From Emiliania huxleyi CCMP1516 (taxonomy: Eukaryota > Haptophyta > Isochrysidales > Noelaerhabdaceae): DNA of 64,000 bases. Numbering within the stretch: position 1 is the stretch's first letter; each line of letters opens with the position of its first letter. Positions 42,642 to 55,768 of the stretch are shown here, piece by piece. The position numbers and the translations under genes were made by a program. A model generated the notes under the pieces. That model searched no databases. It worked only from the letters and a program-made list of their open reading frames with translations, and was not told where the DNA came from. Location of the stretch: positions 708,475 to 772,474 of the forward strand of contig NW_005200600.1 of the NCBI RefSeq assembly GCF_000372725.1, read 5' to 3'.

Positions 42642-45261
42642 CTAGTTAATCATGCCATCGGCCAGCTGCACCTCGGGCGAGGAACGGCCCGAGCCGCCCT
42701 CCGCACTCTCCGCCGCAGCCAGCCCCCCCGCGCCAAACCCGCACCTCCCCTCGATCTCGCCCTCGGCCCCAACGCCATTGCCGGCAGCTGTCCCGGTGCC
42801 GATGAAGGCGGTGACGGTGGCGGTGACGGTGGCGGTGGCGGCGGTGGTGGCGGCGGCGGTGACGGTGGCGACGGTGGCAGCGACCGCGGGCGGCGTTGGC
42901 CTCGGTGTCGGTGTCGGCGGGGCTGAGAGCGGGCTTGACACTCGCGCGGCTCCGTGCGCCTGAGAGGAAGGGCTCGCCAGCTCGTCAGCCGAACGCACTC
43001 TCGGCTCGAGACACGCGGCCGTACGCCCGCCTGCGCCGCCCACGCGCAGTGCCGGCGGTGCGAACCGAGCCCGCCCGTGCTGTCAAAGGCGCGGCCGCAC
43101 CTGTTCACAGCCGTGCCCGTGAAAAGACGCTGCTTGCACCCGGCCTTGTGCCCTGTAGCCGCACACCCGCAGAGCCACTTGCCGTCCGCGTCTCGGCGCA
43201 GCGCCTCGCGGTGGCCGGCGCGGAAGCGAGATGCGCAGACAGCGCAGAGCGTGCGCGGCCCGTCCGGCCCCGGCCCCTTGCCTTGCGCCGCCGCGGCGTC
43301 GCACTCGCACCAGCCGCACCGCCACCTGCCGCCGTCGCAGTGTCGCTTGTGCACGCCGAGCGCGCCTGAGAAAGGGTGCATGGCCCTAGAGCACAGTCGT
43401 CAGATTGGGACGAGATTGTGCTCGCCGAGCGCGCCGATCGTCTCGAAGGTGCGGCCGCAATCGCAGAGGTACTTGCCCGCCGCGTCCACCTAACGAGCCG
43501 ACTCACGCGCGCAGTGAATCGACCGGCAGTGACAGCGCAGCGACAGTCGCCGCCCCCGCGCCTGCGGCGGGCCCGTGGCGCCGGAGCGGAAACGGGCCGA
43601 GCAGGCGGAGCAGAGAGTGCCTGTTCACGGCGCGAGCTGTGAACAGCGCCTCTCCACCGCGCAATCTCCGAGCAGGCCGAGCAGACGCGTGCCTGGCCCT
43701 TCCGGCCCGGGTCCCTTCCCAGACTTTGCCTCGTACTTTGACTCGCACCAGCCGCATCGCCACGCGCCGCCGTCGCAGCGGCGCATGTGGATGCCGCGAG
43801 CCGCAAACGTCTCGAACGTTCGCTCGCACCGCTCGCACACGAAGAGACCCGCCTCGGTCTTGGCGGGGGGGCCGGAGTGGCCCGCGCGGAACCGCGCAGA
43901 GCAGACAGAGCACAGGGTCTGCTTGCCTGTTCACAGCTCGAGGCGTGAAGAGACGCCGTTCACAGAGCAAGCAGAGCACAGGGTCTGATTAGCCGTCTGG
44001 CCCCGGCCCCTTGCCAGAAGTCTCGCCTACTCTCGGCGAAGCTCGGCTCATCTCCGGCGCAGCTCTTGCCCCGCCCCTTGCAAAGACACGAACCCGCGGA
44101 GCAGCGGCACCACGCGCAAGCCCACACTCCTCCGTCGCACCGGCTGCGGTGCGTGCCGAGCCCGGGGATGGTCTCGAAGCCGCGGCCGCACAGCTCGCAC
44201 AAGTACTGGCCTGCTCTCAGCGGGAGGCTGTGAAGAGGCGCGGCCCGCACGCCCGTCCTCGCAGCCCGCAGAGGCGGTGCTGGCCAGACGCGTCCCTCGC
44301 TGGCGGGCCGGTGTGCCCCGCGACCCACCGGCGGTTGCAAGGCGCGCACAGCGAGCTCGGCCCGTCCGGGCCGGGGCCCTTGCCTTGCGTCTCCTCCGCC
44401 TTGCACTCGCACCAGCGGCAGCGCCAGGCGCCTAGCGAACGCACAGCGAGCTCAGGGAGGGGAGAAGGTCTTCGTGCGGGTCACTCAGACCATCGCGAGA
44501 GGTCAAAGGGCTGTGCGAATGCGTGTGTGCGGCTGCGGAGCTGGTCGGAGCACAGGGCATGAGTCCGCATCCAGCGCCACGCGCCTCCGTCGCAGAAGCG
44601 GCGGTGGCCGCCGAGCGCCGCCATCGACGAGAAGGCGCGCGAGCACGCGCCGCACACGAACTCGCCCGCCTCGTTGAGCTGCGGCGCGTTGTTGTGGCCC
44701 GAGCGGTAGCGCTGGCCGCAGGCGGAGCAGAGCGTCTTCGGTCCGGCGGGGCCATTGGCCTTGTGGTGCGTCTCGTGCGCGCTGCAGTGGCACCACTCGC
44801 AGGACCACGCGTCTGCAGAAGAGCAGAACCTGCCCACACAACTCGAGCAGTGAAGAGTCGCTGTTCACACTCACTGCATCCGCAGGGGAGCGGAACCGGA
44901 GGTGGCCGTACAGGCCGGTCGGGTCGGGGTATACGGAGCCGCACGCGCCACACGCCCACCTCCCCGCTTCGTCCTGCTTGAGCTGCTCAAGAGCTGACGC
45001 CGCCACGACTGCGTGACGGCCCTTTCCGCGTGGCCGCTTGCGCGTCTGCGAGGGAGGCAGTGGCCACGGGCCGGGAGCCTCCTCGCTGGTGGCGACGTAC
45101 GCTCGGCGAGCCGTCACGTCAATCACTGGTGGCGGAGGCTCGGGAGGTGAAGGAGGCTCGTCAACGTCAATGTCCTCGGGCCGGAAAGCGTCCACCGTGC
45201 CGTCGCCGCCGCCGCCGCAAATTGCGTCGTCCATGTCGAGTGCCTCCGACTCAAACTCCAT
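42642..45261 (-). CDS. Protein with alternating GATA-like and C2H2 zinc fingers
   Basis: ATG at 45261 (MEFESEALDMDDAI), acidic N-terminus, then a C2H2-like finger (WACGACGSVYPDPTGLYGH). Repeating pairs follow. The first finger type is GATA-like, Cx2C-x18-20-LCxxC: WSCEWCHCSAHETHH then GPAGPKTLCSACGQRYRSGH; WRCRWCECKAEETQG then GPSSLCAPCNRRW. The second is C2H2-like: FVCGACSRAFSSMAALGGH, YLCELCGRGFETIPGLGTH, FVCERCERTFETFAARGIH, FDSTGGLGSHRRHC. This implies sequence-specific DNA binding in the nucleus. Roughly one finger half is encoded per exon, and the introns between them contain five mini-intron elements with duplicated exon edges, so finger number may have grown with the introns. The C-terminal exon ends at 42642 (acidic, Ser-rich). 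Individual exon limits are approximate. Confidence 0.8.
43101..43139 (-). repeat. Mini-intron element (39 nt)
   Basis: Sense: GTGCAAGCAGCGTCTTTTCA, then CGGGCACGGCTGTGAACAG followed by G. Confidence 0.75.
43621..43657 (-). repeat. Mini-intron element (37 nt)
   Basis: Sense: GTGGAGAGGCGCTGTTCACA, then GCTCGCGCCGTGAACAG followed by G. It lies between duplicated CTGCTC(G/C)GCCTGCTCGG exon edges. Confidence 0.75.
43927..43963 (-). repeat. Mini-intron element (37 nt)
   Basis: Sense: GTGAACGGCGTCTCTTCACG, then CCTCGAGCTGTGAACAG followed by G. Flanks are near-identical copies of CAGACCCTGTGCTCTG at about 43907-43926 and 43970-43990. Confidence 0.85.
44211..44248 (-). repeat. Mini-intron element (38 nt)
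   Basis: Sense: GCGGGCCGCGCCTCTTCACA, then GCCTCCCGCTGAGAGCAG followed by G, just before the YLCELCGRGF exon. Confidence 0.7.
44830..44869 (-). repeat. Mini-intron element
   Basis: Sense: GTGAACAGCGACTCTTCACT, then GCTCGAGTTGTGTGGGCAG followed by G, in the first intron of the zinc-finger gene. The acceptor actually used may be the CTGCAG about 20 nt further on. Confidence 0.65.
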
Positions 45262-45715
45262 GCTCGTGGCTCTTGGAAATCTGCTGGCGACCCAGCTAGG
45301 GGGCGACCAAGATAGGACGATGAGCTGCCAGGCCCAGCAGGGGGTCGAGAAGAAAACGAGCTGTCGCATGGCAGGCCAATGCCCGACGAAGGCTACACTG
45401 CGTCAGGTCGTGTATTGAGCGAACCGAGCCCCTCCGCCTAATTAATGCTTGGTGTGTGGAGGGAAGTCATGTTAGAGCTACCTACCGTAGGCTACCTACC
45501 GTCGCCGGCGGTTGTTGCCAAGGAGCGAGGTGGATGAGGGGGGCACATTGAATGGAGAGACAAGCAACAAGACAATGAAAGCGTGGTTACATGGCACAGA
45601 CCAACACAGTAAGTAAAGGGGAAGCGACAGGGTGAAAAGTGTCCTGAACAATACCAAGAGCAAGTCCGCGCGGCATGAATGCGGCTTCGAACAACGATGG
45701 GGTGCAGTGGGCATG
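45262..45715. other. Spacer
   Basis: Upstream region of the zinc-finger gene and downstream region of the SPX-Zn2Cys6 gene. I see no open frame with coding character. Confidence 0.4.
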
Positions 45716-48655
45716 TTATTCCCACTTGCGCACCGGCTGCAGCTCTAGTGCCTCTGTAGGCCAGGGCTGCTGCACTAGGTACGAATCAACGGTGCTGGGA
45801 GGGGGGTATGGGGTCGGGGTCTGTACCTGCCGCCGTCGCTTCGCCTGCGGCCGCTCCTGCGGTACGCACTTTTTGTTCAATCGCACGCAACGACGGCAGG
45901 GATCGCCCTCGCACGCCGATTTAGCTTTGTGGCACTCGAGGCACGCCCATCGCTTGGCCTTCTTGCTGCTAGTGTCCTCGGGCACGGCCACAGGCTCGAG
46001 CGCCCCCATCCCGTCGTTGTAGCCAAACTGATACGAGGAGAGTAGCACGGGGTATGAGAAAGGGCAGCAGGGGGGGGGGGGGGGGGAGGGTTGCTGCACG
46101 CCTGCTGCATCGGCATCGGCATCGCCTGAAACATGGTGTGCATCCCAGGCTGCTGCATCCCAGGCTGCTGCATCCCAGCCTGCTGCATCCCACCCTGCGG
46201 CATCCCACCTTGCGGCATCCCAGGCTGCTGCCGCATCGAGACCGGCTGCGGGTCGCAATGCCCGCTGATCATCTGAGGCGCTCCGTATGGCTTCGGCGGA
46301 GGATAGGATGCGGTCGCTGGAGGGATGGGCTGGCCGTACGGGCCGGTTGGTGGACCTGTCATCGGCCCTCCTACCCATCCTGCAGACGGGTGGACGTATG
46401 GGCTCCCGCCAGGCACGTACCCGCCTAAAGGGGAAGACCACATGCGTCAGCGGCGGCGAGGGGGCAGGAAACGCGCGATCAGACCACCTGGATCGTGGTA
46501 AGAATGCTCCTGGTACGGAGCGCCGCCGCAAGCGACCGGGTAGGCGCCAGGCGGCGCCGACTGCTGCGGGTCGTTCCGAAACGGCTGCTGCGGGGCCGAG
46601 TGTGCCGGGAACGGCACGGCCTACTCGCGGTAAGTGGCGTGAATAGACGACGTGGACGGGCTTGATAAGGGAAGTAGCGGTTCGGCCTGGCCACAGGGAA
46701 GTCCCATTCCATCGTTGACACCGCAGCTGCCCGCAGCACCCGGACCTCCGCCCCGGCCAGCAGAAGGGTAGCCACCGCCCATGTCATACGGCGCTCCGTG
46801 CTCCTCGCCCCTGCCGCGTCCGTGCTCTATGCCTCCGTTCGGGTGGGGTCCACCACCACCCCACACCTGCGATTGGTCGCCGATGGGGCGCCCTCGCTCG
46901 ACGCGGCTCTCGCTCGGATAGTAGGCGCCCTTCGTGAGCGCGGCAGCAGTGTTCTTGTCAAGGAGCGGATCGACGCCGAGGTTCTGAGGAGGGGGGGGGG
47001 GGGGGGGGTCAAACGTCGGGGATCGGAGACGCAGTGTGCGGTGGCTCGCGCGAGGGGACGTTGCGGTGACTCTGGGTTGGAGGCGCCTGCTGGCTGACAA
47101 GGTCGGTGAAGGAAGCGGAGAGGTTCAGAGGCGAGACCTTGTCGTGCTTCTTGACGACCTGGGAGGGGAGGAGGCTCTCTAGGCACGGTCGGTGACCAAG
47201 GCATGTTCTGACCTCCCATCCAAATCTCTCTCATGAGGCGTCTGCTCTGCTTCTCTACTTACCTTAGTGACGGCGAGGTAGTTGAGGATGGAAAATTTGC
47301 GCAGCGCGTCCACCTACAGCCACCAAATCCATTCGAGATGCACCACGATCTGGTTGAGGATGGAGAACGCTTGGAGTGACGCGTCCACCTCCGAGCAGAG
47401 ACCCATGAACTGGAGGACGGCCGGCGAGGGCGGTATCGCTGTGCCTGCAGGAGGGCAGTGATTCAGGCCCGAACCTAGGACGGTGGCGATGCCCCGGCAC
47501 ACCTGCGTCTTCAGCGGTCGGCGGCGGTGCGCTCGGCGCAGCGCTCCGGCGGGCTTCGGCGGGGGGCTGAGACTTGAGCGGCGACACGTCGCGTGAGCCG
47601 ATGCGCGACTTGATCAGCCCAAGGGAGAGGAGCCCCGTGCCATCGACGCCGTTGTCGTCAGAATGGACCTGGGAGGGCGATGCTCGCCGGCTGAAGGCGG
47701 CGGGTGTTGGCTATTGCTTTCACTGCCGCTTCTGACGTCGCCTGTCTCCAGACGTCCTCGAGGTCCTGCTGCGCCTCGCGCGACGCCTCGGCGTCCTTCT
47801 CGCCTTCGTCCCCGTCGGCCATGGAGGCGGAGGGCGCATCGGATGCGCCGAGAAAGCTGGAAGACGGCGCTCGAGCGATGGCGTCCTCGTTGCCAGAGGG
47901 CCCAGTGCTGCGGCCAGCCGCTGCCGAAGGGAGTGTGCCGCTGTCAGCCGAGACAGTATCCTATGCTCGCCCATAGGTACAGGTAATACCTTCTTTTGCG
48001 TGACGGTTCCAGGCGGTGCGCGTTCTCAGAGCTCGCCCGACGATAAGGCACGTTGTGCAGCAGCGGCGACAGCGCGCGCAAGCGGCCAGCAAACTCTTCC
48101 GCCTAAGATTGGTTGTGTGGGCATGGTCACACACAAGGGAAAGATGCACGACGCGGCGCATCGGTCCCAGCACGGTTGCTCAGATAATGGAGTCGACTCC
48201 TGTGTGCGTGTGGTGGCTGGCGAGGGCACCTTGGCGCAGTAGAAGCGGTTGGCCTTCTGGATCTGCAGCATCAGGCTGGAGACGAAGAGGCCGTCCAAAT
48301 GCACGCTCGCGTCGGACGCAACCTCTGGCTGCTGTATACTGTACTCTGGCACCATCTGCTTCAGGATGTGCTTGAGCGCCTTGTAGTCAACGTAGTGTTG
48401 GAGCCAAGGCTCATGCGTCTGCCAGAGCGGTGGGGAGAGCGGCAGTTTGCGTCAGAGCACGCCGTCGTGCGTGCGATGGTGCGAGCGTGGCCGCCCTCCT
48501 CTCCACTATTTCACACGAACCCGTGAGTAGTGCAACCCAGCAATTGGCGCAGCCACGCGGTGGCCGGCGGCCGCGGCGTGAGCTGTCTTCTGACTGGAGC
48601 GGTTGCGTGGGGAGGGGTTCGCCTCTTGGTCGAGCTGCTTTCCAAACTTCGTCAT
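45716..48655 (-). CDS. SPX domain - Zn(II)2Cys6 transcription factor fusion
   Basis: Eleven exons splice in frame: 48655-48623, 48418-48230, 47960-47724, 47668-47503, 47444-47389, 47313-47263, 47158-47060, 46983-46687, 46620-46488, 46424-46102 and 46027-45716. The N-terminus is an SPX domain: MTKFGKQLDQE, then PWLQHYVDYKALKHILKQM, then SLMLQIQKANRFYCAK, an acidic insertion, then LRKFSILNYLAVTK and VVKKHDKVSPLNLSASF, with the Lys-rich helix that binds inositol pyrophosphates. A Gly/Pro/Gln-rich linker with PGMQQ repeats follows. The C-terminus is a fungal-type zinc cluster, Cx2Cx6Cx4Cx2Cx6C (WACLECHKAKSAC, then CRRCVRLNKKC), and a basic AKRRR. Three of ten introns use GC donors. This implies a nuclear factor sensing phosphate status directly. 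Two adjacent genes are the alternative. Confidence 0.72.
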
Positions 48656-49441
48656 GCCTCGGCCTACCTCTTTAGCCTTTGGCTGTGCGACATCCAGCCG
48701 CATTCTCCGGCCGAAGGGTTGCGCGGGCGGAGCAACTTTCGCGTAAGAGAAGTGAGTCACGCCAAGGCGATGTACCTGGCCAAATTTGGATCTCGAGCCC
48801 AAATTTGAGGTTTTCTCCCACAGGTTGCTCCCAAGGTCGCTCATCAGAAAGCACTGGAAGTGGGGTGTGTTCGCGGAGGTCGGTGTGTGTGCGTGTCGTG
48901 TTAATGACTGTCCGGTATATACACGCCAGCCAAAGTTAGATGGAAGTTGTTGCATGCACATACATGCAGTTGTGAGAGTTGTCTTCTCTCTTGCAGTGTC
49001 ACCGCCCAGTCAGGTCAGTGTGTTTCCCACCCAGCCTGTCAGAGCGTGTCGCTACGCCTGCCTGTAGAGTAAGACAACCAACTGCTCTGCCTCGTCCTAG
49101 CAGCTCCAGCGCGTCTACAAACACACGTCAGCACCCTAGATACCTGCGTGGGAAATTGTTGTTTGTTTGTTTGTTCATTCATCGATCGAGGGCGTCTCTC
49201 TCCTCCTCCCTGCTACATAAACCGGACACGTATCCACAGCGGCCATCTTTAGGCCATTTTCCGGCTACCGCCCCCTCATTACCGCCGGTTTTCGAGGTTT
49301 TACGGGACCCAAAAGCAACGCCGAATTGGCGTGCTTGGGGGCGGTCGGTCGGCCAGGCGCGCCGCGTCTAGTGCCCACGCAAACCTGTCCCTCCCCCACC
49401 GCCCACCGCTCGCTGCTGAGGTTGTGGTGGGACTCTGACAG
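48656..49441. other. Promoter-side spacer of the SPX gene
   Basis: Nothing recognised. A GTTTGTTTGTTTGTTCATTCAT run lies at about 49160-49180. It may contain a short 5' untranslated exon. Confidence 0.35.
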
Positions 49442-49723
49442 ATGAATGGGCCCATAGCGGGACATCAATCCTACGCGACGGACTCGGCGGGCGAGAGGAG
49501 TGCCCCAGCTCTTGAGACCCCTCCGAGCGGAAAGTACAATCCGGACCCAGGCTTCTCGAAGGATCCTCTGCCAGCTGCGGACGAGGACGACCTATCGCTG
49601 ACGTCGTACGCCAACGGCTGCTGTGCGCCAACCCGCTGCGGGCCGCCGATCCAACATGCGTGGTGCCCCTCCCTCACTCTCCGCGTCTCGCGCCGCTTGC
49701 TCAGGTATTTGCTGGGTCTCTGA
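49442..49723 (+). CDS. Hypothetical small protein, possible first exon
   Basis: An ATG-initiated 93-codon frame with non-repetitive composition (SYATDSAGERSAPALE, then KYNPDPGFSKDPLPAADED) and a Cys-rich end (NGCCAPTRCGPPIQHAWC). Downstream, 49907-50035 contains a hydrophobic coding-like stretch (RLRVLACFIGLLLYFPPGG) after a CAG acceptor, which may be a second exon. No family recognised. Confidence 0.35.
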   Translation: MNGPIAGHQSYATDSAGERSAPALETPPSGKYNPDPGFSKDPLPAADEDDLSLTSYANGCCAPTRCGPPIQHAWCPSLTLRVSRRLLRYLLGL

Positions 49724-50375
49724 CCACCATGCGCCGATCGAGTGCCGGCTTGCGTGCTCGATCATGTAGCCATTCTTGCGTCCCCTCCCCCTAATACATT
49801 GCCGGGAGGGCGACCTCTCCCGCACCAACGCGCCGCACAGCCCCCGCAGTGCGGAGTGCCGGCTGCCGCACCTTCGTGCAGGCTGCAGCCTGTGCACAGG
49901 CTGCTCACATTGGCCAGCTATTGTCTGCCCGAGGGCTGCGAGATGTCGAGAGATACTGCGCTCGGCTGCGCGTACTTGCCTGCTTCATTGGCCTGCTTCT
50001 TTATTTTCCACCGGGAGGCCTGCGCGCGCCGCCGCCGGCGCGCCGGGGGGGGCGCGCGGGCGGCGCACACGCACACCGGCAGGGAGGGCAGAACACAAAA
50101 CAGAGTAGTGGGACCGCGCCGCGCACAGATATAAAAGCGGTGAGCGCGGGGCCGGCGACGTGCCAAATAAGCACGAAACCGCATCCACCGCCCAGCTTTA
50201 GCAACTGCCCTGGCGGATCTCGCGCACACGTACACACCCAACCGTCCGCCTCCTGCACAGACCCGACGCGCCTCGCTGCCCCCGCTCTGTGACAAACTCT
50301 GGCACCCAAACCCCGCCCGCCCAACCCGCCGCCCGGCCTCGCGCGCCACTGCGTGTCGCCACTGCGCGTCGCCGG
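49724..50375. other. Spacer with possible second exon and TATA-like word
   Basis: Contains the hydrophobic coding-like stretch noted for the preceding gene and an ATATAAAAGCGG word at about 50127. The 3' end of the Trx-TrxR gene enters from the right. Confidence 0.3.
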
Positions 50376-53790
<3,415 letters not shown>

Positions 53791-53883
53791 CGCCGCCGCC
53801 TTGGAACCCCTCTCTGGATGCTGAACACTGGAAGACAGCGAAGCGGGGATTTTTCTTTTGCTACACTGGGTTGCTAAAGACAC

Positions 53884-54565
53884 AAAGAAACCCTACCAAG
53901 CGATTTCCGCAAAAATCTAAAAACTGAGGCGCGCCCCGAGAAAAGGCCAGATACGAGTGTGAACGGGAGCCCCAGCTGCAGCTCAAAATTTCTCTTCGCC
54001 TGCGGCGCGCGCACTTGAGATTTTGAGAGAGAGAGAGATTTTAGCAATATTGTTTTGTTTTGTCGCACTTGAGAGAGAGAGATTATAGAAAACCAACAAG
54101 AAATTCTTCTTCTTCTTCGCACTTGTCACTTTTCAAGTATGCGGTGTTCTGAGTGAGTGGCAGAGTGGATGGAGGCGTGTGTGCGTCTTCCCGTCATCCA
54201 GAGAGCCGACTCGGCGGCAGACTCTGGCATCGCCCTCGCGGACCGCAGCTTTAATACCTCTTACTTACCTACCTAAAAATCCTTCGGGCCGGCGCTCTGG
54301 CTTGATTGAGTGCCCCGGCCGGAGCTAAGAAACCACGGCGTGGGGTGGATGAGGGCTGTGGAAAGGCCTAGAAACGGCGGCGTGCCGCAATCCTGTTTTC
54401 TTAATGCCCGCAACCCACTCTCTGTAGCCTTCGATGTTATGAAACAACGCAAGGCGGACACAAGCACATCGCTCTCTCGATCCCACAGACATCCCGCACA
54501 CCCGCCGCACACCCGCCGCCCCCGCGCTCGCCCCACCCCGGCCGGGAGAGAGGGGAGTGACAGTT
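53884..54565. other. Spacer upstream of the Trx-TrxR gene
   Basis: GAGAGAGAGATTTTAGC-type words at 54020-54080 recur at other gene flanks (2856, 54777). No gene recognised. Confidence 0.4.
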
Positions 54566-55362
54566 TGGAGCACTTGGAGTGCAGTCGGCAAATCACATCC
54601 AGGGCCGGGGAGCTAAGTATAAGCGCACCCAGCGAGCCGGATGATCGGCATCGGGCTACGGGCTAGAGAGCCCTGACCCCTAGCTAGGGGGGGTGCGCAT
54701 TCGCAGGGAAAGGGCCGTAAAGTAAGCACGGGTCTCCGAGGGTTGGCCCCGCGTACCGGGTTTCCCCTTAACTGAGAGAGAGATTTAAGAAAACTTCTTC
54801 TTCTCTTAACTGCAGGACGCCCCCTCTACTCGGAGCTAATGAACACCACACTGCACGCCTCGCACGAGCTAACATGTTTTCTTTCTTTTTCTACTCGGAG
54901 CCAGTGTGCAGAGAGAGAGATGATACGAGAATACAACCTGTACTAGACTCGACGATAATACAAGAATACGCAGCTTGGAAGTTGCAGACGCCTATAAAGA
55001 AAAAACAGCAAGCTAAATTTCGGCGGCTAAAAAGCAAAGGACGGGCGCTTTTGATCGGCAAAGCAAAGTTGGAGTAACAGTTTAGGATGATTTTTCTTTT
55101 CGTTGTTAGCTTAGGCGGCTCCGGTGGTGTGCCTGTGATTGTGCTAGCACGCGCCAGTTCGCACCTGTGTCGAGCCTGTCTGCTGTGAGAGAGATTTGCA
55201 CTTGGAGCACTTGGAGTGCGCAGACCGCAGTCATCAGCCTCACATCCAGGGCCGGGGAGCTAAGAAGCGCACCCAGCGGGCCGGATGATCGGAACGGGCT
55301 ACGGGCTAGAGAGCCCTGACCCCTAGGGGGGGGTGCGCGTTCGCAGGGAGAGGGCCGTAAAG
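54566..55362. repeat. Pair of 160-bp direct repeats with intervening 480 bp
   Basis: 54566-54722 and 55202-55362 are about 93% identical (TTGGAGCACTTGGAGTGC, ACATCCAGGGCCGGGGAGC, CGGGCTAGAGAGCCCTGACC). The interval has a 67-codon ATG frame at 54874-55077 (Lys-rich C-terminus) of doubtful coding status. It could be a tandem unit or a tiny LTR-like element. Confidence 0.7.
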
Positions 55363-55524
55363 ATCTGCGCTGGTTTAAATTCTTTTCGTTGAAAAAATCT
55401 GTTTCTCGAGGCCTTTGAAAGCACCGCCCACCCTAGTGGGGTTGGGCACTTGCTCAGCGGCACGGACGGTGCACAAAAGAGGTAAACAGGATAGGAAATT
55501 TTGTGGGTTCGCGAGGTCTCTGAT

Positions 55525-55712
55525 CTGGGTTCCAACTTTTTCCGGGGTGTGGTATGGTAGGGTCGCGCATGCCAGCTCAAGACCATACCCCCCCCGCCTG
55601 CTGGCAGACCTGCTTGGGGGTATGGTAGGGCTAGTCTTGGGCGGGCAGGACCATACCCCCTACCCCTTTGGGCCGCGACACCATACCATCCCCAAAGAAA
55701 GGTTGGAACCCT
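55525..55712. mobile_element. MITE-like element with GGTATGGT inverted repeats
   Basis: The left end GGTTCCAACTTTTTCCGG...GGTATGGTAG mirrors the right end CATACCATCCCC...AAAGGTTGGAACC, with further internal GACCATACCCCC palindromes. About 190 bp, non-coding, 57 bp before the formin ATG. Confidence 0.75.
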
Positions 55713-55768
55713 GACGACGGACGGGTCACCTTGGCGGTTGCGAGCCGCCGCCGACTGTTTTGTCGCGC

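Noticed and set aside
42415-42645. ATG frame of 76 codons before the zinc-finger gene end
   Set aside because: Composition is mixed with no domain, splice context or motif upstream; likely 3' untranslated sequence of a convergent gene.
50120-50140. ATATAAAAGCGG as a TATA box
   Set aside because: No plus-strand gene start follows within a plausible distance; the next gene is on the minus strand and ends here.
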